NCBI RefSeq assembly: GCF_003991565.1
Contig: NZ_CP032819.1
Span: 2,914,001 to 2,978,000 of the forward strand
DNA: 64,000 bases
Origin: Butyricimonas faecalis
GTDB taxonomy: Bacteria; Bacteroidota; Bacteroidia; Bacteroidales; Marinifilaceae
Direction: 5' to 3'
The position numbers and the translations under genes were made by a program. Under the pieces are notes generated by a model. That model was not told the DNA's origin and did not search any database. It was given only the letters and a program-made list of their open reading frames with translations. This document shows, in pieces, positions 36,160 to 45,374 of this stretch (position 1 is the first letter of the stretch; each line of letters starts with the position of its first letter).

Positions 36160-36774
36160 TTATAACTCTCCACAATAAAAATTATAATCCAAAGAAATCA
36201 CAACACCAGTATGTGTCTGAATATCCGGACAAGCAAGAGGAATACTTTTTTGGGTATCCAATGAAATACAATTCAACGTCAATGGTCCTGCATCCGGCAC
36301 GCCATATGCCTCACTGGATACCGTATAAAACCAAACTTTATTTCCACTTAAAGTTATCATCTCAACACCCCCTTGACGTTCGAAAGAACCACTGGAAGCA
36401 ATACTACCACGAGGAATATCTGTCATCATATAACGCCCCTTAATCACGTGATGTAATACCATTCTCTTACATTTTTCAATAGGAATACTATTTACACTAA
36501 CATATGCACTATCATACATCCAATTCCGAATAGAATGATTCGTCGGTCCAAGAAAAGTTATCTGTTCATTTTCATTATCCCCTTCAAATAAATAAGTTAA
36601 TTTCGCTCGTTCTATAATCCGTACAATCGTATCCCAATTATATGTATCTCCTTTTAGATATTCTAACATAGAACAATCATGGACTCCATTCGAAATTCCT
36701 GTATCAATATAATTATATTTCGTTCCACAAGCCCAAAATGTAATCAACAATACTGTAACAACAACTATTTTCAT
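36160..36774 (-). CDS. FAS1 (fasciclin)-domain lipoprotein, Sus locus 2
   Basis: 204-residue lipoprotein (FWACG, Cys near 16). The body resembles a FAS1 domain: TYLFEGDNENEQITFLGPTNHSI corresponds to the first conserved FAS1 box and RMVLHHVIKGRYMMTDIPRGS to the second. FAS1 domains mediate adhesion and ligand contacts, often with proteins or glycans. Fasciclin lipoproteins recur in Sus-like loci that lack glycoside hydrolases. It lies 9 nt after SusD. Confidence 0.7.
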   Translation of the reverse strand: MKIVVVTVLLITFWACGTKYNYIDTGISNGVHDCSMLEYLKGDTYNWDTIVRIIERAKLTYLFEGDNENEQITFLGPTNHSIRNWMYDSAYVSVNSIPIEKCKRMVLHHVIKGRYMMTDIPRGSIASSGSFERQGGVEMITLSGNKVWFYTVSSEAYGVPDAGPLTLNCISLDTQKSIPLACPDIQTHTGVVISLDYNFYCGEL

Positions 36775-36783
36775 GACTAAAAA

Positions 36784-38370
36784 CTATTTTCTATTAAACC
36801 AATATGTATTTTGAATCATTAATGGATTCAGGTAAGAAGCCCCACTCGCAATTGGCAAGAAAAGAGCTCCATCAGCAATATCCTGTTCCGTCAACAAACT
36901 ATACACTTCCTCTTCTTCTTCGTGAGGAAATGGGAATGGAACAAATACTTTATTTTTAGGCAATTCCGTTTTATAATAATCTCCATTTCGCCTGATATCA
37001 AAATAACGATGATCCTCAAAAATCAACTCCTTTTCTCTTTCTTTGAAAATGGCCATTTGTAAATCACCACTCGTATATTCTGGAGCTTTTGCTCGCCGTT
37101 GTACCGTCCATAAGTCAACCTTTGCACCAGCAGTATTTTCCAAATTCATACGAATCTCTGCACGCAATAATATTAAATCAGCCAAACGCCAGAAAACCCG
37201 GTTTACATCGAAGTTCAAGAATTGTAATGTTTGTCCAGAAGAAGTTTGTGTACTATACAATCCCTTTCTAAATTTATATTCAAAAGCATACCCCCCACAA
37301 GCACGGGCACTGTCTGAATTCTCCGTGTATAACTCCGGTTTATAAAAGAATGCATTTTTTCGTTCATCTGTTCCCTCATACATCTTTAATACACTTTCAT
37401 TTCTAATTCTCCATTGTTTATCCAAAATATCTCTAGGAAGAGCCCCTGGTATGATCGGGAAACTTACAAACAATCTAGCGGAAGTAAATGTTCTGTTCAA
37501 AGACTCATCTCTAGCATTCAATTCTATTTCAAAAATACTCTCTTTTCCTCCTCGTGAATTTAATGTATTAGTTACCAACTGTTCGACAGAACTCTCTAAC
37601 TCATAAAATCCACACTCATCCGTATCAATAACTTTAGAAGCATACAATTCAGCTTCTTCAAGACAAGCCCGTTTCTCATCATCACTTAACCCTTTTCCTA
37701 CTGTAGCTTTCCAAGCACAAATATTAGCAATCAATGTTGCCGCACTACCTTTACTACCGTATTGTTTGGAAGTGATTCTAGCACCTGTCTGATCTACTAA
37801 ATCTTCATGTTTGGTTAATAAATTATAGGCTCTTTTCGCACAAGCCAAAGCAGTATCTAAGACTTCCACCATAGGCTTTTTAGGACGAGCTTGAGTATCC
37901 TCCGTATGTCCTGAAATAACGACATCTCCCCAATAACGTACTAATTGGAAATAACATAAACCTTTGATAAAATTTGCCTGCCCATAATAAAAATTCATAC
38001 GATCCTGTGAACATACTGGAGTTTTTACATTGTCAAATAACAAATTACACTCATATATTGCATCGTAAAAATTTTTCCAATCAGTTCCGATAGAATTCCA
38101 TTCATGAAAACGCGCAAATACATCCGGAATCGGAATATGCCCGGAAGGAGATTCGTCAGCTTTTACCCCAACAAGTTCCAATGTATTAAATTTATTAAAA
38201 GCGGGGACCAATATGGCATGCATTCCTCTCACCAATACGGCAAGATCCTGTTCATTTTTATAGAAATTCGTGAATGTAACCGAATTTTCAGGTTCAACAT
38301 CTAACATATTATTACATGAAATACTCAAAGAGATCACGAATACCATAAACAATATAATCAATTTTCTCAT
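36784..38370 (-). CDS. SusD/RagB surface lipoprotein (locus 2)
   Basis: 528-residue nutrient-binding lipoprotein. Signal peptide MRKLIILFMVFVISLSISC with the lipidated Cys near 19. The SusD opening NNMLDVEPENSVTFTNFYKNEQDLAVLVRGMHAI and the helical core (YYGQANFIKGLCYFQLVRYWGDVVIS) are clear, as is the C-terminal FKEREKELIFEDHRYFDIRR with the expected Trp/Tyr-rich finish. It is 11 nt downstream of SusC, so both are co-transcribed, and followed by the FAS1 lipoprotein. Confidence 0.94.
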   Translation of the reverse strand: MRKLIILFMVFVISLSISCNNMLDVEPENSVTFTNFYKNEQDLAVLVRGMHAILVPAFNKFNTLELVGVKADESPSGHIPIPDVFARFHEWNSIGTDWKNFYDAIYECNLLFDNVKTPVCSQDRMNFYYGQANFIKGLCYFQLVRYWGDVVISGHTEDTQARPKKPMVEVLDTALACAKRAYNLLTKHEDLVDQTGARITSKQYGSKGSAATLIANICAWKATVGKGLSDDEKRACLEEAELYASKVIDTDECGFYELESSVEQLVTNTLNSRGGKESIFEIELNARDESLNRTFTSARLFVSFPIIPGALPRDILDKQWRIRNESVLKMYEGTDERKNAFFYKPELYTENSDSARACGGYAFEYKFRKGLYSTQTSSGQTLQFLNFDVNRVFWRLADLILLRAEIRMNLENTAGAKVDLWTVQRRAKAPEYTSGDLQMAIFKEREKELIFEDHRYFDIRRNGDYYKTELPKNKVFVPFPFPHEEEEEVYSLLTEQDIADGALFLPIASGASYLNPLMIQNTYWFNRK

Positions 38371-38381
38371 AACTTATTCAT

Positions 38382-41300
38382 CTAAAAATTTACAGTAAGT
38401 CCTAAAGATATTTTCCGAGCTAACGGATAATAACTAAAATCATCATGTCCAGTATAAAGATTTACCACCTCTGGATCTAATCCCGAATAATTCGTTAACA
38501 TGAAAAGATTTTCCCCCGTAAAGAACAAGCGTACAGAAGACAAGCACAACTTCTTCACAATCTTCTTGGGAACATTATAACCTATCGTCAATTGTTTCAA
38601 TTTCACATAATTCACATTCTCCAAGTTCGAAGCAATAGCTCCGCGAAACTGTTGTAATCCGGCTGAATACACGGCTTTTCTCGGGAAATCTGTAATATCT
38701 CCTTCGCTTTCCCAGAATGATACATTTTCAATATCCTCTAAGATCGGAGCCCGATGATTACCTTGCATTGAAGTTACATTATAAGTTCTATACATTTTAC
38801 GCCCTAAAGAGTAAGAGAATAAAATATTCACATCAAAATCTTTCCATTTCACTTCATTTACCCATCCTCCATAAGCTAACGGCAAGGCACTTCCTTGATA
38901 AACCATATCTTCCGTACCAATCATTCCATCACCATTAATATCCAATATTTTTCGGGTTCCAGCTTCGTAACGGGCAGACGGAGTTCCTCCTCCTGTTCCT
39001 CCCACATACATCTTATATTTATTCCCCTTTTTATCATACAGATACGGAATTTCATCGTCTGTCTGATAAAAACCGTCATCTTCATACAAGAAAATCGAAT
39101 AAAGTGGACGCCCCACAATATAATTATCGACATCCCGATTCGTATAACTCTTCTTGAAAAGATTCCAGTTTCTAGAAATATTAAATTTCATTCTCCAAGA
39201 CACGGCACTCTCTCGAAATATATCAGCTTCCAACTCCATCTCTAATCCTTCGTTGGAGACTTTCATCGCATTTTGCCACTGTTTTGTATTGAAATTCCAA
39301 TTCCCGGACAAAGGAACACTATACAACAATCCTTTTGTCAACTTATAATAATAATCCAACTTAAATTTTAAACGGTAATTAAATAAATCTACATCCAACC
39401 CGAAATCATACTGATCACTCTCTTCCCATGTTAATTTACGATTAATCATTCCCCCCATCGGATCCGGAGCAAGTGTCGTCTGCCCTAAAAACGTGTTAAA
39501 TGAAGACATCACCCCATGAGCCAAATAAGGTTGACCGAATTGCTGACCAGAACGCCCCCAAGAAACACGAATTTTACCAAAATCCAACCAAGAAATATTA
39601 TCTAAAAAACTCTCTTCAGAAAAAGCCCAACCAATAGCTGCAGATGGGAAAGTTGCCCAACGAACTTTTTCTCCGAACACGGAAGAACCATCCTTACGCC
39701 AAGTCGCCTCAACAAGATAGCGTTGCATAAAATTATAGGCTAAACGCCCATAATAACTCACTAAGACCTTTTCCGTACGATTCGTTTGAGCATTTTTCAA
39801 ATAAATTGTTTGTCCATTTACCTCTATTGCAGTTCCTTCGTCAACAATATAATGAATTTTATCATTTGCCCCTCCTAGACCTTTAGCAAAAATATAATCA
39901 TACTGATCAGATTGATAAGAAATTCCAAATAACGCATCAATATTATGCTTCTCATTAAAAGATGCTTTATACGTCAACATATTCTCATTCAAAATCAATA
40001 AACTTCTATCAAGCTCACCAATAGAAGAACTCAAACCATTTGCTGCATCCAATGTACTGGGACGAAAACTGTTTCTCATCCCTTGATTATAATCCAACGA
40101 TCCTAATACAGACAAATCCAAACCTTTGTACAACTGATACTTTAAATTCAAGTTTGCCCGCAACCGATAAGATTCGTTTTTCTCAATAGACGTATTTAAT
40201 TCTTTCAATAATTCCTCTTCATGAATACCTCCTGCACCTAAGATAGAAGATGTTTGTTTGGGATCTACTGTTAGTTTTTCAATCTTTGATCCAGACATTC
40301 CATCTCCAGAACCACTACCACGACTTCTATCTGTATATGCAAAATACAATCTAGTATCCAAACGCAAATTATGAACCGGCTGTGTTCCTAGATTAACAAT
40401 CAAATTCATACGTGAAAAATCACTACCATACATAATCCCTTTTTCTGTATAATACCCTGCTCCAACAAGATAATCAATTGTCTCGCTACCTCCACTAGCT
40501 TGAATATTAGCATTCACAATCTCTCCAGCACGAAAAGCATAACGAAACCAGTCTGTTGAATTGTTATAATAAGGATTCAAAGAATCTTGCAACTCTCTCA
40601 TTCCACTAATACGATTCATAGCATTATACCACCAACGGTCATACATCCCCAATCCCGTCTTGGCATCTTCATAATTTTTGGGGAATACATATTGTCCGTA
40701 ATCATTTCCTGCAATATGCTCATTTTTATATACATCAAAATTATAAGCCCTTTCACTTCGACCTCCGGTCTGTATTGGTGTCTCAGGTAGCACAGAATAA
40801 GAATAAGACACGTTTGCAGAGAAACTAGCCCTTCCAGTACGTCCCTTTTTAGTTGTAATCAATATCACACCGTTACCTGCCCTAGATCCGTAAATAGCAG
40901 CAGAGGCAGCATCTTTCAAAACTTCAACAGACTCAATGGTAGAAGGATCAATTTCAGCCAAAGCATTAGTTCCCGTGATCGGGGAAGTAAAAGAATGCAC
41001 GGGAACCCCATCAATCACATAAAGCGGCTCCCCGTAATCACGCCCATCACCTACAAATAAAGAATTATACCCCCGAATGGCAACAACACTACCACCTCCA
41101 CCAGGAGCTCCACTCTGAGTGTTAATCTCCACACCAGCCATTCGACCTTGCAACAGATTTTCCACACTCGCAGTCGGAACTTCCTTTATATCATCAGCTT
41201 TCAATGAAGAGATCGCACCTACAACTTCCCTTTTCTTTCGCGATCCATAAGCAACAACAGTAACTTCATCAATACTTGACAACTCTTCTTCCATTGTAAT

Positions 41301-41912
41301 CCGCAAAGTATCTAAAGAAACTGTGAATACCGTCTCATAAGGTTTAAATCCTACAAATGTCAGTAACAATTCTCCTTTCTTCATCGGTAACCGAAAAACG
41401 AAAACACCATTAACATCCGTAGCTGTCCCGATATTAGTATTTTTTAGTCGGACGGTCACTCCTGGCAAAGGATTTTTCGTCTTATCCACAACCTTACCGA
41501 TCAGTAGATTCTCATTTGGCACAGAATCTTTTATAGTTTTCTGTATTTTCGAATTAATAATAACCACGTCGTTTATAATAGAATAGGTCAGATTTGTACC
41601 TTTCAATATTTGTTGAAGTACATCTTCTAACCGAACGTCTGTCATATCAATGGAAATATTCTTTACATTCTTAATAGCCTCGTTATCAATGTTGTAAAAA
41701 AAACCATACTCCGTCTGTCTTTTCAGGACTTGAATAATCTCCTCTAATGAACCTCTTTCCATCTTAATACTTACTGTTTTCGTCTGCGAATAAAGATTTG
41801 CAGATACGTTCATTGACATCATGAACAGAAAAATAATTACGAATTTTGTCATAAGCCATACTTTTCGAAAATCATTCCATGTTATTGGAATGTTCCATCG
41901 ATTTTTTTCCAT
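38382..41912 (-). CDS. SusC/RagA TonB-dependent receptor with STN domain (locus 2)
   Basis: 1176-residue outer-membrane transporter. After a signal region (FVIIFLFMMSMNVSA) comes an STN domain (about 45-120, VSIKMERGSLEEIIQVLKRQTEYGFFYN), then a carboxypeptidase-regulatory-like domain (GKVVDKTKNPLPGVTVRLKNTNIG), a plug domain with EVLKDAASAAIYGSRAGNGVILITTKKG, and a barrel ending LGLTVNF. The STN domain indicates cross-talk with the FecR/sigma pair upstream. Substrate is unknown; there is no adjacent hydrolase. Confidence 0.95.
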   Translation of the reverse strand: MEKNRWNIPITWNDFRKVWLMTKFVIIFLFMMSMNVSANLYSQTKTVSIKMERGSLEEIIQVLKRQTEYGFFYNIDNEAIKNVKNISIDMTDVRLEDVLQQILKGTNLTYSIINDVVIINSKIQKTIKDSVPNENLLIGKVVDKTKNPLPGVTVRLKNTNIGTATDVNGVFVFRLPMKKGELLLTFVGFKPYETVFTVSLDTLRITMEEELSSIDEVTVVAYGSRKKREVVGAISSLKADDIKEVPTASVENLLQGRMAGVEINTQSGAPGGGGSVVAIRGYNSLFVGDGRDYGEPLYVIDGVPVHSFTSPITGTNALAEIDPSTIESVEVLKDAASAAIYGSRAGNGVILITTKKGRTGRASFSANVSYSYSVLPETPIQTGGRSERAYNFDVYKNEHIAGNDYGQYVFPKNYEDAKTGLGMYDRWWYNAMNRISGMRELQDSLNPYYNNSTDWFRYAFRAGEIVNANIQASGGSETIDYLVGAGYYTEKGIMYGSDFSRMNLIVNLGTQPVHNLRLDTRLYFAYTDRSRGSGSGDGMSGSKIEKLTVDPKQTSSILGAGGIHEEELLKELNTSIEKNESYRLRANLNLKYQLYKGLDLSVLGSLDYNQGMRNSFRPSTLDAANGLSSSIGELDRSLLILNENMLTYKASFNEKHNIDALFGISYQSDQYDYIFAKGLGGANDKIHYIVDEGTAIEVNGQTIYLKNAQTNRTEKVLVSYYGRLAYNFMQRYLVEATWRKDGSSVFGEKVRWATFPSAAIGWAFSEESFLDNISWLDFGKIRVSWGRSGQQFGQPYLAHGVMSSFNTFLGQTTLAPDPMGGMINRKLTWEESDQYDFGLDVDLFNYRLKFKLDYYYKLTKGLLYSVPLSGNWNFNTKQWQNAMKVSNEGLEMELEADIFRESAVSWRMKFNISRNWNLFKKSYTNRDVDNYIVGRPLYSIFLYEDDGFYQTDDEIPYLYDKKGNKYKMYVGGTGGGTPSARYEAGTRKILDINGDGMIGTEDMVYQGSALPLAYGGWVNEVKWKDFDVNILFSYSLGRKMYRTYNVTSMQGNHRAPILEDIENVSFWESEGDITDFPRKAVYSAGLQQFRGAIASNLENVNYVKLKQLTIGYNVPKKIVKKLCLSSVRLFFTGENLFMLTNYSGLDPEVVNLYTGHDDFSYYPLARKISLGLTVNF

Positions 41913-41982
41913 ACTTTTGTTATAATTAAATGAAACATGATTGGGAATTCCACTGTCAATGAATATTCCCGATTAATTTTAA

Positions 41983-42013
41983 ACACGGGGTTGTTTGCAG
42001 CAACTCCGTGTTA
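41983..42013 (-). promoter_or_regulatory. Stem-loop between FecR and SusC, locus 2
   Basis: A 12-bp stem (AACACGGGGTTG against its complement with one G-U pair) with a 7-nt loop lies in the gap just before SusC. On the minus strand it is followed by TTTAAAATTAAT, a weak terminator-like tail. Position matches that of the stem-loop in locus 1. Confidence 0.55.
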
Positions 42014-42017
42014 TATT

Positions 42018-43169
42018 TTACTCCGTAACAATCACGGTTCTATCATTCACATTAAATTTCACATCACCAGCCTTTGCTATTATTTCCAATATCTTTTCTA
42101 AACTATCCTGTTTTTTCATGACTCCCCAAAATTTTTTCTCCTTTAGATATGAATTTTGATAAAATACGTCTACGTTATACCAACGAGCAATCTTTGTCAT
42201 AATTGTTTCCAAATCATCATTTTGCGACACAAACAACCCCTCTTTCCATGCAATATAGGGAAATACATCCACTTTGCGCACTGAGACCTCTTTTGTCTGA
42301 TTATCAACTAAAAACTGTTCTCCCGGAACAAGTTTCACATAATCTTTCATGGGTTCTGTTTTCATTTTCACTCCAATACTTCCTTTCACCAACGTGGTCT
42401 GCATTTGTTTTTCCTCCGCATAAATCATCACGTTAAATTCCGTTCCGAAAACCCGGATTTCTTCCTCCTTTGTCTCCACAATAAATGGAATTTCACTGTG
42501 TTCTACTACAAAAAAAGCCTCTCCATCCAGATAAACCCGACGTTCTTTTTTGGTAAAAACCACAGGATAACGCAACATAGAAGTGGAATTCAAAAATACT
42601 TTAGTTCCATCAGCTAACACAACTTGATACTCTCCTGTAGCCGGAACCTTCAATTCATTATATGCAATCACGTCTCCTGTCAGAGAGCCCATTTGATAAT
42701 GTAACCTTCCCGCTTCGATTTGAATAAGAGCCTCTTTCTCGTGCAACGTATCAACCATAGAATTATCTTGCAAAACAATATTCTTTCCGTCACTTAGTTT
42801 CAAAACTACGTTCTCTTGTTCAATAACATTTTTATATTCCACTTGAGAATGGAATTTTTGTCGTGGCTGATACAAAAAGAAAATAGTTAATCCTATCAAT
42901 ATAAAAATAGAAGCCGCAACACTCACCCTCATCCAAATCATCCGCCTCCAAATTTTGTTGTGGTCTCGTTTCAAACGAGCCAATCCTGCTTCTACATTTA
43001 CAATACTTTTTTGTCGTTCTTGTATTTTCTCTTGTTGACGACAAAAATGTTCCCAATAAACACGATGCTCTTCACTCTCCGAATACCACTTATCGAAAAG
43101 CTCCTTTTCTTCTTTCACAAGAGGCATTTTAGCCATTTTACGATACAATATAGATATTGAAATCTCCAT
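42018..43169 (-). CDS. FecR-family anti-sigma factor (Sus locus 2)
   Basis: 383-residue membrane regulator. A cytoplasmic N-terminal domain is followed by a membrane helix near 79-100 (VSVAASIFILIGLTIFFLY), a periplasmic FecR domain (LADGTKVFLNSTSMLRYPVVF, IRVFGTEFNVMIYAEEKQMQTTLVKGSI) and a C-terminal DUF4974-like tail (NDDLETIMTKIARWYNVDVFYQN). It should restrain the sigma factor encoded 83 nt upstream and receive the signal from SusC. Confidence 0.93.
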   Translation of the reverse strand: MEISISILYRKMAKMPLVKEEKELFDKWYSESEEHRVYWEHFCRQQEKIQERQKSIVNVEAGLARLKRDHNKIWRRMIWMRVSVAASIFILIGLTIFFLYQPRQKFHSQVEYKNVIEQENVVLKLSDGKNIVLQDNSMVDTLHEKEALIQIEAGRLHYQMGSLTGDVIAYNELKVPATGEYQVVLADGTKVFLNSTSMLRYPVVFTKKERRVYLDGEAFFVVEHSEIPFIVETKEEEIRVFGTEFNVMIYAEEKQMQTTLVKGSIGVKMKTEPMKDYVKLVPGEQFLVDNQTKEVSVRKVDVFPYIAWKEGLFVSQNDDLETIMTKIARWYNVDVFYQNSYLKEKKFWGVMKKQDSLEKILEIIAKAGDVKFNVNDRTVIVTE

Positions 43170-43252
43170 TTTCTAAATTCAATTTTCGCTAAGACGTAAA
43201 ATTTAGAAAACAGGGTGAAGCATTTTTTCAAAAAAAAAAATTATTTCTCTAC

Positions 43253-43795
43253 TCAATCCTCTCTTAACAAGGAAAAAATAAATAGTAAAAATAACTCCTG
43301 ATGTTCATTATACAATTTTTCCCGAAGTTCTTGGTAAGCTTTTTTCATGTGTGTTTTTACTGTATTCACCGACAATCCAGTAACCTCCGCAATTTGAGAA
43401 TAGCTCATTCCTTGATAAACACTTAATTTCAATACTTTCCGTCGTTGTATCGGTAATTTATCGATTTCTTCCTCCACCCGGAGAATCAACTTCTCTTCCT
43501 CTTCCAAATCAAAATCCCCGGTATAATAAACAGCATCAAATAATTTAATATTTAAAGGATCAACAATATCTAACCGTCGCAAATAATTTACACAATTATT
43601 TCGGACACAACTGTAAAGATAAGCACGCATATAACCCACATCTGCAAAATCGGGGCGAGACAATACTGTCAAAAACACATCCTGCACCATATCTTCCGCT
43701 ATCATCATATCACCCACGTAACTTTCTGCAAATAAAACAAGACGCTCGTAATATTGTTTAAACAGAATATCCAAGTTATTTCTCTTCATGGTCAT
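43253..43795 (-). CDS. ECF-type RNA polymerase sigma factor (Sus locus 2)
   Basis: About 180-residue sigma factor. Region 2 reads LFKQYYERLVLFAESYVGDMMIAEDMVQDVFLTVL, and region 4 LPIQRRKVLKLSVYQGMSYSQIAEVTGLSVNTVKTHMKKAY. A longer frame from 43909 exists, but the candidate promoter at 43820-43827 lies inside it and the extra N-terminus is hydrophobic and non-conserved, so the start at 43795 (or 43789) is chosen. It would drive the SusC/SusD operon downstream. Confidence 0.9.
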   Translation of the reverse strand: MTMKRNNLDILFKQYYERLVLFAESYVGDMMIAEDMVQDVFLTVLSRPDFADVGYMRAYLYSCVRNNCVNYLRRLDIVDPLNIKLFDAVYYTGDFDLEEEEKLILRVEEEIDKLPIQRRKVLKLSVYQGMSYSQIAEVTGLSVNTVKTHMKKAYQELREKLYNEHQELFLLFIFSLLRED

Positions 43796-43819
43796 TTTAC
43801 GCTTTATACCAATCCAATA

Positions 43820-43827
43820 CAAAAGTA
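43820..43827 (-). promoter_or_regulatory. Candidate -7 box for sigma gene of Sus locus 2
   Basis: The minus strand reads TACTTTTG, matching TAnnTTTG, 24-30 nt before the chosen starts. A TTTG lies 25 nt upstream, a longer spacing than the consensus. Confidence 0.45.
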
Positions 43828-43874
43828 TGTAAAAAAAGAAAAGAGTTATATTCAAAACAATGAAATAAAATAAT

Positions 43875-45287
43875 TCAGAACTGCTGTTCCTCCGTGGAAT
43901 CAATACCAATAGCGATTTCCTTGATTATCCCCTTTTCAATATAAACGGGATGGGCATGTTTACGCACCAAGGGACGATAATACTCGAAAACCAGTGCGGC
44001 AATAAAACAACAAATCCCAGACAACAGGATAATCATCTGCAACCCGATCCATTTCTCAATTGCTCCCAAAACCATGCTTCCCACGGGTGCCATACCCGTG
44101 AAAGCCATTGCCATATACCCCATCACCCTACCTCGTTTATCCTCACCGGAAAGGGTTTGCAACAGCGTGTTGATAGAAGCCACGGCAGCAATAATCGTAA
44201 AACCGATTGGAAGACAGAGCACGGCAGCCACCCACGGGATCGTGACAAATGCCATCACCGACAGCCCGATGCCCAATAAAACTCCGGAAAGCATCACCAC
44301 TTTTCCCAATCCCAGCACGCTTTTTCGAGCAGCCAAGTACAAGGCCGCCACAAAAGAACCGACCCCAATACATGAAAGCAGTAATCCCAACATCTCGCTC
44401 TCCCCATGCAGGATTGTTTTCACGTAAGCCGGGATAAACGTCATCAAAGGCAACCCGAAGAAACTGATTGCACTCATCAAAAGCAACAACGTACGGATGG
44501 GTATATTTCGCACCACGTACCGGAAACCATCCCGCATATCTTCCAAAACCTTCTGTTTCACGGTACATCCCCGTGTGGAGGGCAGCCGCATCAACAGCAA
44601 TGCCACGATCACGGCGATATAACTAATACCATTCAGCAAAAAACAAATCCCCTCCCCCAACAGACCGATCAATACCCCGCCCACCGCGGGCCCGATCAAA
44701 CGGGAACCGTTGATCACGGCAGAATTCAGAGCAATGGCATTACTCAACTTATCCGGTGAAACCAAACTCGGGTAAAATGATTGTCGAGTGGGATTATCCA
44801 AAGCATTAATCAAACCGATCAATAAACTCAGCACCATGATATGCCACACCTGTACAAACCCCGTCAAGGTAAGTATAGCCATTAACAGTGCTTGTATCAT
44901 AGATAGCGTTTGTGTCAACACCAACAACTTACGTCGATCAAAGCGATCAACAAAAACACTCATGTAAGGTGTTGCCACGAGAATTGGGATTTGCGCCGTA
45001 AAAGTAACTGTTGCCAGTAAAAGAACCGACCCTGTCAAGCGGAACACCAACCAGCTCATGGCAATCTGTTGCATCCACGTCCCGATCAGCGAAATACATT
45101 GTCCCCCGAAATAAAGACGGAAATTATAACTTTTCAAGGAAGCGAATACCTGAGTGAAGGCTCCCGAATTATTTGGTAATAACTCCCGAAGCCCTCGCCA
45201 ACCACCCAAAAACCTGTACTCGCTCTTATCTTTATTCATTTCATCAAATAATTTGTAACTTGAAAACCGGCAACGAGGCACAGTCAC
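43875..45287 (-). CDS. MFS transporter, MFS_3 (EntS-like) family
   Basis: Up to 470 residues with about 12 hydrophobic helices. The segment SLKSYNFRLYFGGQCISLIGTWMQQIAMSWLVFRLTGS is the start of MFS_3 exporters, and VFVDRFDRRKLLVLTQ is the motif-A loop. Relatives export siderophores or drugs; the substrate here is unknown. The start may be at 45287 or the ATG at 45239. It is divergent from menF, and its 3' end comes close to the sigma gene of Sus locus 2. Confidence 0.85.
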   Translation of the reverse strand: MTVPRCRFSSYKLFDEMNKDKSEYRFLGGWRGLRELLPNNSGAFTQVFASLKSYNFRLYFGGQCISLIGTWMQQIAMSWLVFRLTGSVLLLATVTFTAQIPILVATPYMSVFVDRFDRRKLLVLTQTLSMIQALLMAILTLTGFVQVWHIMVLSLLIGLINALDNPTRQSFYPSLVSPDKLSNAIALNSAVINGSRLIGPAVGGVLIGLLGEGICFLLNGISYIAVIVALLLMRLPSTRGCTVKQKVLEDMRDGFRYVVRNIPIRTLLLLMSAISFFGLPLMTFIPAYVKTILHGESEMLGLLLSCIGVGSFVAALYLAARKSVLGLGKVVMLSGVLLGIGLSVMAFVTIPWVAAVLCLPIGFTIIAAVASINTLLQTLSGEDKRGRVMGYMAMAFTGMAPVGSMVLGAIEKWIGLQMIILLSGICCFIAALVFEYYRPLVRKHAHPVYIEKGIIKEIAIGIDSTEEQQF

Positions 45288-45335
45288 ACCCCCACAAAAA
45301 TACTCAGATTTTGCATCATTTGAATCACGAGCGAA

Positions 45336-45353
45336 TAATTTTGCCTATTTTTG
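45336..45353 (+). promoter_or_regulatory. Candidate -7 boxes for menF-menD
   Basis: Two adjacent matches to TAnnTTTG, TAATTTTG (45336-45343) and TATTTTTG (45346-45353), lie 21-31 nt before the menF ATG. Upstream TTTG sequences are present at 45310-45313 and 45319-45322, with less than ideal spacing. Confidence 0.45.
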
Positions 45354-45374
45354 CGATAAGAATACGGTTATGCC

